From Pardosa pseudoannulata (taxonomy: Eukaryota; Arthropoda; Arachnida; Araneae; Lycosidae), in the NCBI GenBank assembly GCA_032207245.1, contig CM063503.1, forward strand, positions 56,857,517 to 56,921,516: DNA of 64,000 nt. The letters are read 5' to 3'. Both the position numbers and the translations under genes were made by a program. Shown here piece after piece: positions 12,901-27,300 of the stretch. Position 1 is the first letter of the stretch. Each line of letters begins with the position of its first letter. The notes below the pieces were generated by a model. It ran no database searches, was not told the origin of the DNA, and worked only from the letters and a program-made list of their open reading frames with translations.

Positions 12901-15900
12901 TATTGCATCTTTTCATTAAAACGTTAAGGGATTTGATCAAACCACTTACTTTCTTTCAGAAATCAGCCCACAGAGTTGTTATTTTAACATCTTTCAACAA
13001 GTAATCATCTGCCTTAGAGATTTGATCAAATCTCTATTTCCATCACTTGCCTGTGATATATATGCTTAGAAAGACTGACTATTGTTATTGAAACCAGTGA
13101 ATAAATATCTCAGCCTGTGTTGCATTTTATATTCTAATTTTAATTTTTTTATGGGAAGGGCAATATACAAAACTCTGTTGACTTTTTTAAACAACTTTGA
13201 TTTTATTTTTAAAGGTATATAAACAGTTTGTAGTCTACAACTGAATGGTGTAAACTTTTCATACAAAACAATGGCTCATAATGGCTTCAAAGAAATTATG
13301 AAACATTTGTGGTTTGATTTAAATTTGGCAAAATCTGAAAAACTTTAGATAAATTAAGATAAAACTTTATTAATTATTTAAATAAAAATAAATTAAGATT
13401 TTATAATTAAAAAAAAATATATATTCAAATTCTTTAGATAAGAACAATTAGATGAATGTACTCTTGTAACAAAATTTTGAAACACTTGTTGAAAATTATT
13501 TGCTTTCTTATGAACAAAAAATGGAAATGTAACAATAGATAAGTAACTACTCCCATGTAAAGAACATCTGGAGATACTAAACCAATGATGGCCTAGGGAT
13601 GTTCTACTTAGTAACTCATTTTAAATTAAGAGGACCCACTTTGAGCTAAAAGTCATTCATTTATCCTAATTATTCTCTTCAAAATGAAAGATGCAACTAT
13701 TTTTCTTTAAATCAAGAAGCTTCTGGCTTATGAGCTTAGCACATGCAAGGGGCATTAGAGACTACAATTATCAATTTTATACAAACCCAACATAAGTTTA
13801 AAAAAAAAAAAGATAAATATGCCAAAACAATTTATACTATAATAAAACTAGGGACACTTGTTCTAAATTGTAAAAAATCAGTTTGTGACTCTTGAACAAG
13901 CAAAGTGATAAACATAAGTAATATTAGAGACTATAAAAATAAGTAATGTAAGTGAGTTAAACCCTGACCCGGCCTAAGCCATCCAGACTTAAATAAGTAA
14001 TGTAAGTAAACCATAATATTAGCTTTAATTTATTTATTTTTAATTATGCAGGGGCACTTGCCTGTTAATCGTTTGGCCATAAAACACCATGGAACTTTCT
14101 AGCCATTTTATTATGGGAACATCATATAGATGGCCAACATTACTCCAAGAGACAACACAAAGTAGGTCTTAATTTAGAAGCAGGGACAAAGCATAAGACC
14201 CCCTAGGTTTGGCCTACTACCTCTAGAGGTACTGTTTGGGAACTCGGAGGACATTGCAACCACAAATCTATTTTATATATCCCAGCTGCTTTTAATGAAC
14301 ATGGCAGATCTTTGGTCAGCTTCAGCCTTAATCCCACAACCCTCAGTTATAAGAACATTACTTTTGCCAACTCAGTTACTACAGCTCTTGCTTTAAATTT
14401 ACACATGTACTTATTTTTCTTAATATTCTATATTACTGCTTTCATTTTTAGCTACTATATTTTATTAATAATAGATTATAAATAATATTTTCATAATTAT
14501 TAAAAAAATATTAACAAATCATAAATCAAGTCAGAAATTGTGATGTAAATGTTAAATTTAATAACTAAATACATTTAAAAACTTATTTCGGGAAATAAAT
14601 CATGAAAAAAAGTATGATTTGGGAGGTCATTTAAAGAAAGCAGTCAAAATGACTGTTCCTCATCTTCCAAAGTATACAAAAAACACTTTTTCTAGAGCTA
14701 AACAAATTTATACAATGTTTTAATACTTTCTGTTGTTCTGTCACTATTTCATACACTTTGTAACACAACAAATACTTAGTGTTTAAAAATACATGCAGTT
14801 TTATAGAATTTTGTTAATAAACAACTTCCAAGAATTTGGGAAGGATTGAGAAGAAAATAATGCACCTAAAACATTTTGAAGTCATTCATATGATTAAAAG
14901 AGTAAAAATAATAAAAAAAAAGGAATATAATGGTTAAGAGAAAGAAGTACAACAAAACAGGATTTAAAGAAATAACATAATCTTTTAAAAGTCAAAACTT
15001 GACTTTATTATGAAATTGTACCTCTGATTTGATTCTTTGGGTGCTATGGGAAATTTTTTTGTTATGAATTAAGCCATTTTAAAAGTTCATTGTCTTCTTA
15101 ATAGAAAAACTGCTGTCAACTTCTTTACTAATAAATGCTACAAATTTCTAATTCTAATATCCTAAAATTCATATATTTAAGCTAAAATGGGATCATTTAT
15201 ATATACCATTATGACCTTTGACATTTAACTGCAGTAAGACATTAATCTCATAATTCAGGGTTTATGAATTCAAGGCTCAAGCTGATTAAAGATCTACTGT
15301 ATCAATGATGGTTGGTACACATAAAATAGGTTCATGCTTGCAGTGTCCACCAAGTTCAAACTATACTTCAAAAAGTAGCAAGCCAAGCCTAGGGGTCATT
15401 TGTTTGGTCCCAGCTTCTAAATTACGAGACCCCAAAGAGGGCAATATTACTCATATATGTAGCATTTCTTATGCTATACACGCTCCATGGGTGGTGTTGG
15501 ATGAGTAACAGCTTTACAGACATGTGTGACATAAAGATATCTGTCTCTATTTCAAGCCTCATTGGAAAAAAAATCCTTTGAAATTCCAACAAGCAATGTA
15601 ATATTTTGTCTCAGCAAAGAAAAATTAAAAACACAAGAACTAATTAATAGCTAAAACCTTATCACATTTAAGGCTTTACATCAGACAATAATTGAAAACA
15701 GCACATGTAAATAAGTTTTATTAACAGTATATGTAAATAGTACAATATTTATAATATTTACTAAAAAAATTAGTTTTATAAGAATACTTTAGCACTTAAA
15801 TGGGTAATAAATATTCCAAAAAATATCCTGAAAAATGAAAATTTACATAACATATAACTACTGACTTAGTAATTACATATAAACAAAAAGTTTATAACAT

Positions 15901-16974
15901 TCAAATAAATATTTTAATCTAATTCTAAAATGTACTAAAAATATACCTTTGTTGCTGGAGTTAAATCAATCGCAGTACAAATGAATTCTTCATACTTTGA
16001 GAAAGGGTTGTAACAACTACCAACATCCAGTAAGCTGAGTTTTCGCTTCAAATTCTCATAATTATTTTGAGGGATAGCTTCATTATCTTCTAACAGGCTG
16101 AATTATAAAGCACAATAGTTATAAATGTTAATCTTATTTTAAGATAAAATTTTGATTTCATTAACTGTATATAAGTACAATAAGACAGTGATTAGCATTA
16201 TACTCAATTTCTATAAATAAAGAAGTATAAAAAGGATTATATCTCTCCTTAAATTAAATACTTTTATCCATACAATAGATAAAAAGTGAAAAACTTTTGA
16301 TTTTAGGACAAATGAAAATGATCACTCGGGTCTCAGTGTATTTGAATTAATATTGGTAAGGAGAAAGAAAAATTACCTAAAGACAAACTAAGATTAGTAA
16401 TGTAATTGAAGTACAATTTAAAAAAAGAATAATTTCATGAGATTATTGCAGGCAGTCATCTGCATGAGCTAATGAATGGATGTCTACAATCAGCTGTATT
16501 AATGCTAATCTCAGACAGAGCAGATCCAGAGTTCTATTGCAGAGGGTGCAAATGTGAATATCCATATTGTAAAGGTCTTACTATATATCTGATATCTACA
16601 TATTGCATACTAATCCTGGTACAATTTGGGTATCTCTACCTATAAACTCATGATAAAAATTTCAATACTCATCTGAAAATTAAATAGAATAAACCTAAAA
16701 TTCCAAAAAATTAGTTTAATTGGTAGCAATTACTTTATTTCAAGCTTTGAACTGAAATCTATGTAATATATTCAATTCTTTGTCACAGTTAAAAGACAGG
16801 CTTGAGATGGTAACTCAAAATATAGAGTCCTAAGATTCCATTGTAGGTAAAACTATTGAAAAGTTGGAAGAATTTTTAAAAATCTTCTTTAATATTAAAA
16901 TGACGGTAGGGGTCATTTTGACTCCTGAGCACTTTTGCCAGTTGATTATTTTAGTTTGGTTAGACAAATTAGTT

Positions 16975-17011
<37 letters not shown>

Positions 17012-20000
17012 CCTAAATAGATAACAGATATTTATAAAAAAATTTAACATTCTATATTTGTTAGTTTTTGAAACATTGGAATGTATTCCTAAAAATGGCA
17101 GATGAGGTCATTTTGACCCCTTTCATAAAAGAAGAAAGCACAGAGTTTTTTTATGCTTACATTTCTTTTCATAAATCATTTTTTATAGATGTATTTTCAC
17201 ATTTGTTACTTTTATTGGTTCAAATTACTACAGGTGATAACAGTTAAAACAGTTGTTTTCTATGTAATTCCAAGTCAGTAATCCACTTGTAATCATCTAT
17301 TAATATCATCCATATGTATATTTACCCCCCATTGACACCAGTAGTATAGGCCATATATTTGTTTATCATATGTTGACAACCTGTATCACTTGTAGCATTG
17401 TTGCTGTTATCTATTGATTAAAATGTTTAATATTTTGCAATAAAAAAAGCTTTACTTTTAAACCTAATGTATACTCAATGGTTGTACAGTATATATGATT
17501 TCTGCAATTGAGTTTATTATCCCTTTACCTTTTGATGTGAATCATATGCAAAATTATGAACTATCATTTGATAACCTGACATTTTTTATCTAACATTCAA
17601 TTTTTACAAAATTTCTTAAAAAATGGAAAAGAAGTCTTACTGATGAAGTTAAAAAAAATAGTGCATGAAACTCTATGAAGAAAATGAGTCTGACAGAGGC
17701 AAAAATGATATTTTTAGGACGCTGAAGATACACACAAACTATTGGTGAATTCAAGGAAAGTGAAGTAAACAGAGAACAACTCAGTTGAAATAAATGAGCA
17801 AAAGGAAATCAGAATATTTGCAAAACAGTCTCTATAGCTCTAAGACTACATAGAATAAAATAAATTCTAAAAACTCAGCCTGCACTGTACACCAGCTTAA
17901 AATGTCCTAAAAGAAACAGCAAGATCAACATATTTTAAAAAGACTTGTGTTTTCAAGCTTTTCATTGGTGATGCTATTTTGTACAAAAAAGCACAGAAAG
18001 ATAAGCTCATTGGCAACTTGGAAATGAAGACTGAAGTATTCTCTGGCTGTGTTACATGCTTTTGTTGCCATATTATATGTTTAAGAAGCAATAGGAATAA
18101 AAGGTTTACATTTATATTAATTGTGGTGTGAGGAATGGGGAATCCTATTTTCTAAAGAAATTATTTCAAGAGTTGATTCAAAGAAATTTAAAAAAAAAAT
18201 CTGAGGTTAGATTAAAAAATAATCTTTTTGATTACAGATGGATAAATTTGCTATTCCATCAGAAATGTGGGGTAAATTTATTGAAAAATGCAAAGCATGC
18301 TACTGTCCAGAACAGATATATTACAGTTGATGAACAGCTATTCCCATCTAAAGCTAGATGCAGATTAATGCAATATGTGACTAGTAAAGCTGATAATTTG
18401 GAATAAAATTTTGGTTATTTGTTGATATTGATAATAACTCTTGAATAGATTTCTTTACCTAGGAAAAGAGGAAAAACTAAATCCTCAATTATGATTAGTT
18501 GAAAATATCATGAAATTAACAGTATATAGTAATGACCTTATCACAGGGTAAGCGTGTACACACTGACAACCATTTCACATAACACTTTTAAGCTGCAGGT
18601 TGGTCAAATACAATTGATTTAGGTGTCATTCTTCAAATTTAACTTTTCCCATCTGGTATGGGTAAAGTCAAATTAGTCAAACAAAACCAGCCAATCAAAA
18701 ATGAGAATTGTAAGAGAATAATTTTCAAGATGACTGCTGTTTCACATACAATGGAATGGTCAACAAAGATGGAAGCATTTTTCTTTTCTGAAGTGCAGTC
18801 CAGAAGCAATATCTCGCATTTAAGGGATTCTTTATATTCCAAGAAAGTTCTTAAAAGAGTGAGCTATTAAGAAATTAGCAATAAGCTAATGGAAAAGAGG
18901 ACAGAAAAAAACCAGTCTATTCACTGTTGGTAATTAATTGTTTCACTTGTATAACTTTACATGTATGTATTATTTGTATCTACCTATCTCCATATTTAAG
19001 TGACATTTGTATAGTCTCCAATAATAGATTTCCTGCCAAAATTTGGTTTGAGCCCTTCGATGGCTTAGTAACCCTATAACTTAAAAAACTGGTGGAAACT
19101 GCAGGGTGAAACAGTTGTCTGTGCATTTTTAAACTGTCATGTGATAATCCTTTAACAGAACCAGTATTACAGTAACTGATCCCAACAAATTAAGTAATTT
19201 TAAATATAAATTATGAAATACATGTAAATTACCTATTGTTTCCAAAGTATGGTATTTAAAGGCATTTTATTGTTGTTATTTCAGTAGTTTTATTGAGGAA
19301 TCTAAATTATACTTAACTTCTGTGCACTAGATAAAATTTTTCTGCTGTCCTAGCATTAAAAATATTATAATATTTCAAGAACAATTTACTAGTTTTAAAT
19401 GTAACCTTTAATTAAATATAGCTCATGTTAATTTCTTATAAATTGCCTTTAACATATTTGCTGCTAAACCTATTGTCATATATGCATGTTTTTGTATGTT
19501 GATACCAATATGTTTCCTAGTAATTTCATAAACTCAAATTTATATGAAACTTATGATGGTAAAAAAAGGTAATTATGTAGAGAATAAAATATGATGAGGT
19601 TATAGAATTTTTTTACTAAGATGGCTCTTGAACACCAGAGTCCTCTATGCTGACTGCTTGAAGCACTGGCTAGTCATTTTAATGATGAATTGCCAAAACA
19701 TTCAAAAATTTAGACAGAGAATTATTTAGAGCATGGATGTAGCATGGGCACCTACATTTATTTGAAGCTATCATTAAGATAGCTTCAAATGCATGTAATG
19801 ATGCTCCAAATGATTCAAATGCATTGAAATGCATGTAATTTATAAAACAGCTCCTTACACTCCAGAAACCATTATACTGTAGCTTTCAGTTCTAATACTA
19901 ATATAATACTTAAGGTCAAAACCATGAGCAATCAGTTCATTAATTATAAGTTTTCCTACACTTTACTTGTCAGTTTTGTCTCTTTGGCACTACTAATTAC

Positions 20001-21300
20001 ATCTATAGTGTCATAAGCCTCAATAAATTATGTAAAGTCTTCCCACATTCAATTTCGATTTAAATAGTAAATGCTCAGATTTTCTCTATTTTAGATGTAT
20101 AACCCTTGTGAATTTCCTCTAAGAGATAAGATTGGTCCCTGGAATTTGGGGAAATACTTGGGAAAAGACAAATAAATGAACATTGTTTCTGCAAGTGGAC
20201 TAGATTCCTTAAAGGAGATTAACATGCTTTTTTTGCAGACCCTTCAGTGATAAGGAACCTGGTCTTTGTCTCAGATATATATTGTGAAAACATTGCATGA
20301 CTTTGCATGCAAATGTTAAAAATATTTAATTGCTAAACAAACAAACAAAAAATGTGAAGTACCTATTTTTTTATAAAATTTAACAGAAAACATTTATTTT
20401 ATTATTATTGGAGTAATTTCCCATTTTATCTAATACAAATTTAATTTTCTTGGGAGGGACAATTGCCCCTCAATGATCTGCCACTGACATCAAAAGAAAA
20501 AGCAAAGATGAATTTGCAAGTCAAGATCTGTACTGATTTTTAATGAATTCTGTCAATGAAAAAATTAGGAAGCTATGAAATTTTCTTTTCAAAAAGCTTT
20601 TACAGTCAACATGCAGTACATGGGCTGCCAGTTTGAAACCCCTATATAATTACTTGACAGTATTTCTAAATCAGAGAGCAAATACATGAGCATTCTACAT
20701 AACTAAATCACAATTTAAAAAAGTGATCTTTCATTCTTGGGATAGAAACCCCTATATTCACACTGAAAGACATACATAAGAGCTTCCAAATGCTGGCAAA
20801 ATGAAAAAGAGTCATAGACCAAAATAGCACTAATATGATTTAATAATATATTCATCTTATATTTCTAAGTTGCCTAACTTTTATTTATCATAGAAATAAA
20901 CCATAGATTTTCCTGAATGACTCAAGACAATAACAAAAACTAAAGACCATTAAATATTTCAAATGTGGTAAAAGTATAAAAGTAACGATAATATGTTAAA
21001 GATACAAAAATAAGTAAAAATTAATAGCAAACAGCTATTTCACAGCCAGAATGGATTTACTACATCTGTGTGGATGCAAGTAAAGCTTAATGGCTGAAGC
21101 AAGACAAAGGTAGTTCTACTCTGATAACAAATCTTTGTATCAACACTAAAGAACTACAAAACAGCTATTTGCTATCAATTTTCCTGAATTTATGTACACA
21201 TTTCAATTTTTATAATATTCTGGCACAAAGGCTTTATGATAAATGTTTTATATATGATTGTTTGCGAGTACACATGTATAAATGGCTATCATGTTAGTAG

Positions 21301-21339
<39 letters not shown>

Positions 21340-24300
21340 CTAAAACATGTTTAAGTAACTAATACATACTGGCATCTATAAATTTTAAATGCTGCATCTC
21401 TATTCAGAGCACTGCATATTTCTGTGTATAAGCTGATAAGTTTTTGGGCTTTTTATAGACCTAAATTAGAGGGATCGGCTTATATACAGATCAATGGAAC
21501 AAATTTATTATATCTTTTTCTTGGTGACTTTATTTTTTTGCCATTGGCGACAAAAAAGGTACTAAATTTGTCAAAAATGAACGAAAGAGTAAAAAAAAAA
21601 GAACGGTAAGAAGCAAATAAAGTTTACAAAAATTTTGAAATAGGAAAAAACAAAAATTAAAAAATAAATTTTAAAACACTTATTAGTGTTATAATCGCAT
21701 CAAAACAACAGTACTATAACTGTAGTGGATCGGCTAATCTTCTAATAAACTGAACTCTATGCATAAGACGAAACCAATCAATAAAATGCCAAACACATAA
21801 TTTTAAGAAAAATTATATCAAATTTATGAACAAGTTTACCTTTATACAGTGTTACCAGAGTTGAAACTACTGTCGTTAGCATCAAAGTAAATATTGGCCA
21901 CATGGTCTAGCACCGCGATTATTAAACTGTGTGCCGGGGCAGTAATCTAGATAAGCTATTGTAAAATTGTGAAATTAATAAAGGCAGCATGAAATTAATT
22001 AAAATTTAAAATGTAAGTTGTTTTTCCTTGCCACTGTTGAAACGTGCTAAGAGATGACCTTGTACTGGTGCAGGCTATCCGTGGTACATAAATTGGATGC
22101 CATTGCAAAAATGTTTCGAGAAGTTGTGAATGTTCGAGTCTAGCTTCTAGCTGGTTTTACTTTAAAGTAATTACTGTTCTGGATGGCTTAGGCCAGGGCA
22201 GAGTAACACCACTCTTACTTTAAAGCAATTTGATTCGAAAATATTTATTCATTTTACCTGCTTAGTGACATAATGTTACAGAACGTTATTTTGGCTTATA
22301 TATGGCATTGAATTTGGGGTAAATTTTTGAAGGAAAATAGTACCCTCAGCTTATATACGGATAGACTTATATTAGGAAATATATGGTATATAAACATATA
22401 TATAACATTATAGCCATAACAGTTTTAACATAGCTTTTGTTAATTAATTTAAATAAATTATACAAGTACATACACAAATTTAAAAGTTTTTCTAATCTAT
22501 CTCTAGAAAGTTAAATTACATATAACACACAATAACGTGTTATTTTATGGAAAATAAATAATAAATTTTCATTGGAAATAATGCTACTAGGTACCTTGCA
22601 CTGGGATGTTTCTGAAGTAATATTTCTTTTAATTTCTTTTGTCTTTGCAAAGAATGTTCTAAACCACCACAGAAAAAGTAATCCCTAAAAAAGAAAAGAA
22701 TACAACAATGTTCAACGGAAAATGTAGCCAAATATAATTAAAAAAAATTATTCTTACAAGTTAAGCATAAGAATAATTTTAAATAAAAGACAAAACAATT
22801 TCGTAAATTTATACATTTTAGCTAAAGATAAAAAAATCTTTGTAAATTCCGGAATTGAGGGAAAGTAGTAACTCTCCAAATAATTTTTACAGATATGTAA
22901 AGCAAAGTTTGCTGAAGAAGGTAAGATATATTTACAAATAATAAGACCACTCAAAACTTCTATACCTTCAAAATAAATGATTAACAGTAGAATACCAAAT
23001 GGTGTCATTTCCATACAAAAGCATTTAAACTCTCTCATAAAGTTCTATCTTTTCAAAAGATATTTTTGGATTCCCCAACTTTTATTCAATATGTCAGGAA
23101 AATTCACTGAAAAATGTGTCAGGTAATAGCTTAATTATACTGATTTTAAGTACAAATTTACCTAGAATGCTGATATGGTGCCAATTAGGTGACACAAAAT
23201 TTTTAGATCCTCTATTCCATATTTTATAATCTGATAAAGGTTTTGAAAGTCACATTCCATGGAATATTGTTTAAAAGTATCTGGTTACACATAGTCTGTG
23301 CCAGATGGTACCACTCACAGCTTTTAGATTCATATCTTACAAAGATAGCATATGCACAATTATGAGTTTTGACCAGTTAGATATTTTGCAAATCTTTCTT
23401 TCAGTATAATGTTTTAATTTCAACACATGACACCAGCTGACATTCTGGTATTAATATTTTTTTTAAACATGAAATAGAGCCTTATTTTAGATTTGATTCT
23501 GCTATGAAACAAAATCAGATTAACATATTTTGTACACCTAATGACTGTCTAAAATAGTGGTGTTTTATAAATATACAACCATTTTTATTTTTGGAGCAGG
23601 GAAATAATTTTTAAATTAACTGTAAATGTTAATTGCCACCTAAATTATCTGGAAAATTGCAAAAAGCAAACATTAAAGTAGACATAAAAAAATTAATGTG
23701 ATTTTCTGGTATGTTCCTAAAATGCCTCATTGAAATGAACTGTCTGAAGTAGAAATGCAAAAAGTTTGGATTTAGAACTGAAAAGGAATGTTTGCCTATC
23801 AAACAAATTAGATTCTCGATAGTTCTGAAACTGATATTCATAATACTTTGAGTAAAAAAGGAATATTTAGAAATGATGAAAATATATCAAGCTACTAAAA
23901 ATGCTAGCAGTAGTGAAGCAAAAAATAATCTAACAACATATTAACCTAGATTTAGGCTTTAATCAACTAGAAGACAACAAGGTGTAAATGCTACAAAGTT
24001 GCATCAATGCAAACAGCACAGAAGTGTTGCCAAATGTAATTATCAAAACAAGTGTTGCCACAGGAAACAAAATACATTACACTACTACATTCACTCCCAC
24101 CAGAAAAAGTTAATAAGTCACATAGTCATGAAGATAAGTTGGTGGCCTTCTCTGTCAATGAGATAAGGAATTGTTCAAGGTAGTTGGCTTTACAGAATCC
24201 ACATTACTAAGGTCAGGACAATTGATCTCTGGCATGGTGGTATTTTGGTCATTGTCTTTAGAAACCCTGACATCCTCTAGACATTCTGAAGAATCAGTGT

Positions 24301-27300
24301 GGGGAAGATGAATGGGTTCCATGTCAAGATTGGCTGATGAGTCACCTTTGGATGCCAAATGTCGAACAGAGACACTTGACTCTCGTCCATCAGGAAGCTT
24401 AACATATGCATAGTCAGGATTAGCCTCGATCAATTCAACTTCTTTTACAATAGGGTCATATTTAGTATGTCGTACATTATTTTTCAATAAAACAGGACCT
24501 GGTTGAGTTAACCATGTAGGCAAGGATCGACCACTGAAGGATTTCCTAGGGTGAGTGAACATACGCTCATGAGGAGTAGCATTGGTAGCAGTGCATAGTA
24601 ATGATCTAATTGAGTGGAGAGCTGGCTGAAGCACCTCTTCCCAACATTCTGTCCTTGCACCTTTTGTTTTTAAGGCTAAAAGTACTGTTTTCCATATAAT
24701 CCCATTATATCTTTCGACTTGTCCATTGCCTTGTGGGTTATAAGCAGTTGTTCTACTAGTAGCAACCCCTAAGTGAGGAACAATTTCAGTTTGTGTGACA
24801 TAAATGAAGCACCTCTATCTGAATGTATGTAGGCTGGTGTCCCAAAGAGGGAGAATACATTGGTCAATACTTTTACTATGGTTGGAGCAGATATATTTGT
24901 ACAAGGAAATACAAAGGGGTATCTCAAGAATTCATTTACCATGGCCAGAAGGAAAAGATTCTTGGATGAGGTAGGTAGAGGCCCCTTGAAGTCTAAGTTT
25001 AGCCTCTCAAATGGTGAAGTTGCTTTTATTAACTGTCCCTCATTCCTATGGAAATGAGGTTTCAGCTCATTACAGACAGGGCATGAATTAGTCATTCTTT
25101 TAATGTCATCTAATGTGAATGGCAAGTTTTTAGCTCTAATCCAGTGATGCATACGTGTTATCCCAGGGTGACATAGGCTATTGTGCAACTATTTGAGGTT
25201 TGTTTCTGTTCCTGTATAGATATTTGCTGTAATTCTTAACATTGTGTCTGCAGTAGTATTCCGATTACCTGGACGATAAATTATATCAAATTTGAAGTTA
25301 GCCAATTCCAGTCGCCATCTCATAATCTTTTCGTTTTTTATTTTGCTTGAGTGATACTGATCAAACACGAAAGCCACAGATCTCTGGTCAGTGGGGACTT
25401 CAAAATGTCTTCCTATCAGGTAGTGCCTCCAATATCTTAGGGATTCCACAATGGCATAAGCCTCTTTCTCAACAGAAGAGTGCCTTTGCTCAGCAGCATT
25501 AAGTGTTCTTGAAAAGAAGGCTATGAGACATTCTGCTTGGCTGAGAGTTACCCCAATGGCAAATTCTGAAGCATCAGTTTTAACTCTAAATGGGATATTG
25601 TTTTCAATTGCAGACAAAGAAGCTTCTGCAACATCTTCCTTGATGGAGTTGAATGTTCTCACAGCTTCTTCAGAGAGTGGGAATGCTTTTGTCAGGAGAG
25701 GGCGAAATTTTTTTTCTGAGAATCTTGGAATCCGGCGGCAGTAATGTGCAAACATACCAAGAGTTCTTTGTAAGGTTCTCATGTCATTAAGGATGGGTAA
25801 GTTCATAAGTGGTGCTGGCCTGTCAAGATCAGGTTTAATAACTCTATCTATATATATAAAAATGAATTTGTGTCTATCTGTATGTATTCGATACTCAAAA
25901 ACCATGTATCCAATCACCATGAAAATTTGGGAAATGTTTACGTACATCCCTGGGAAGGTTTTTGTAAATTTTTAACATTCAAAATCCATTACTTCCCCTA
26001 TTTTCGAGAATTTCATGTCACTATTCCAAGCATTATTTTCCCCGGTTAAAAGCAAACGATTAAATTTTTAATTTATCGTGTGATAACTAAGTGAAAGAAG
26101 CATTATTTCTAGCAATGTGACGTCATCCCAAGTAATTGTTTCAAACGCAGTTTTCTTCTGTTAAAAGCAGGAGATTAAAATTTTTAATTTATTACATAAT
26201 ACATAGGTGAAAATGATATTTTTCTATCGTTATGACGTCATTCCTTTAAATATCTCATTTATTCATTTCTTCTTTTATAATCGTCTGCGTAGTATCAATT
26301 CGATTTGATCTGGAAATTGAGATATACAGTGACTCACTTCCATTCCTATGTGACGCAAATTATAGCATTTTTATATGATATTTAATTTTAAATTTAATTC
26401 TTGGTTAATTTTTAAGTTGCAATGAAATGTTTATCAACAATATTCTAACAACAAAAAGTACAAATTTCAGTGACTCTCATGGGCAAATAAAAACCTATCA
26501 TTTTATATAGTTATCTTCATATTCATATGGTTGTCAGTATGAATGTGTGTTTCTGTTTCATACTAAACTATGCAGTTTGTCACAAATTGTCTTAATTTTT
26601 GAAAACATTTATTGCTACGAACAAAATCAGCACTTTTACTGTCAAAACCTCTGCTTCCTATTCTATCATGTAATTTGGCAGCGTATATTAACTTTGCTAA
26701 TCAACGTACAGTAGTAATACAGTTTAGGGTTAAACTTATATTTTACTATACACTTTTGAGCAAATTTAATATGACACAAATTCGATGCAGATTTAATCGT
26801 TAGCATGTAAACATATATTTTAGTATTTTTATTTTTTATTGATATTAAGAACAGTTTTCATTTTTATGTTTTTTTTTATACAAATGTACCTGATAAGTCA
26901 TAGAGTAACTAACTTTGGACAGAAATCCTTGATACCGCCAAATGAACATATTCCATATTAATATATCTTGAATTCTGAGATTAAAATCTGACTGTGACTA
27001 TCTATGTATGTATGTATGTTTGTATTTCCTTGCAAACCGCTGGACGCAGACGGGTGCCAAAGGTACCAAAAGACGTGGAACGATCCAGGGATGTCCTTTC
27101 GCCCATTCGCGTTCCAATATTTCAATTAGTTCGAAAGATACTGACGAAAAACCGAAGAAAATGCCAGTTTAATTTTGCGACAAGATCTTTCCATTGTTGA
27201 GTTGGTGTCTAAATATGGTAGTGTTATTCATTGTTGGCTTTATAATTGCCAGATATTTGGTATTCGGGAAACACAAAAACGTATCTACGCTATTTAAATT

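Larger units (their letters stand above)
9985..15946 (-). other. SAMTOR intron 4
   Basis: A 6 kb intron between exons 4 and 5. It holds a SINE (10213-10390), an element with long inverted ends (12245-13030) and two inverted copies of an unclassified repeat (about 14050-14350 and 15250-15540). The remainder is plain AT-rich sequence with no coding signal. Confidence 0.8.
16098..22594 (-). other. SAMTOR intron 3
   Basis: A 6.5 kb intron. It contains a poly(T) run (16978-17005), the piggyBac transposase pseudogene (17640-18870), half of an 83 bp TTAA MITE (19449-19510), a (TA)n run (21302-21335) and a possible DNA-transposon relic (21409-22386). The rest is unassigned AT-rich sequence. Confidence 0.8.

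Noticed and set aside
13926..13995. Block with ggcctaagccatccag also seen inverted near 22170-22205
   Set aside because: The shared core is only about 25 bp, with no terminal structure; too little to define an element.
22754..23038. 94-residue minus-strand ORF just upstream of SAMTOR exon 3
   Set aside because: It matches no part of the family, has no splice-site frame and is Phe/Leu/Ile/Lys-rich as expected of AT-rich intron.
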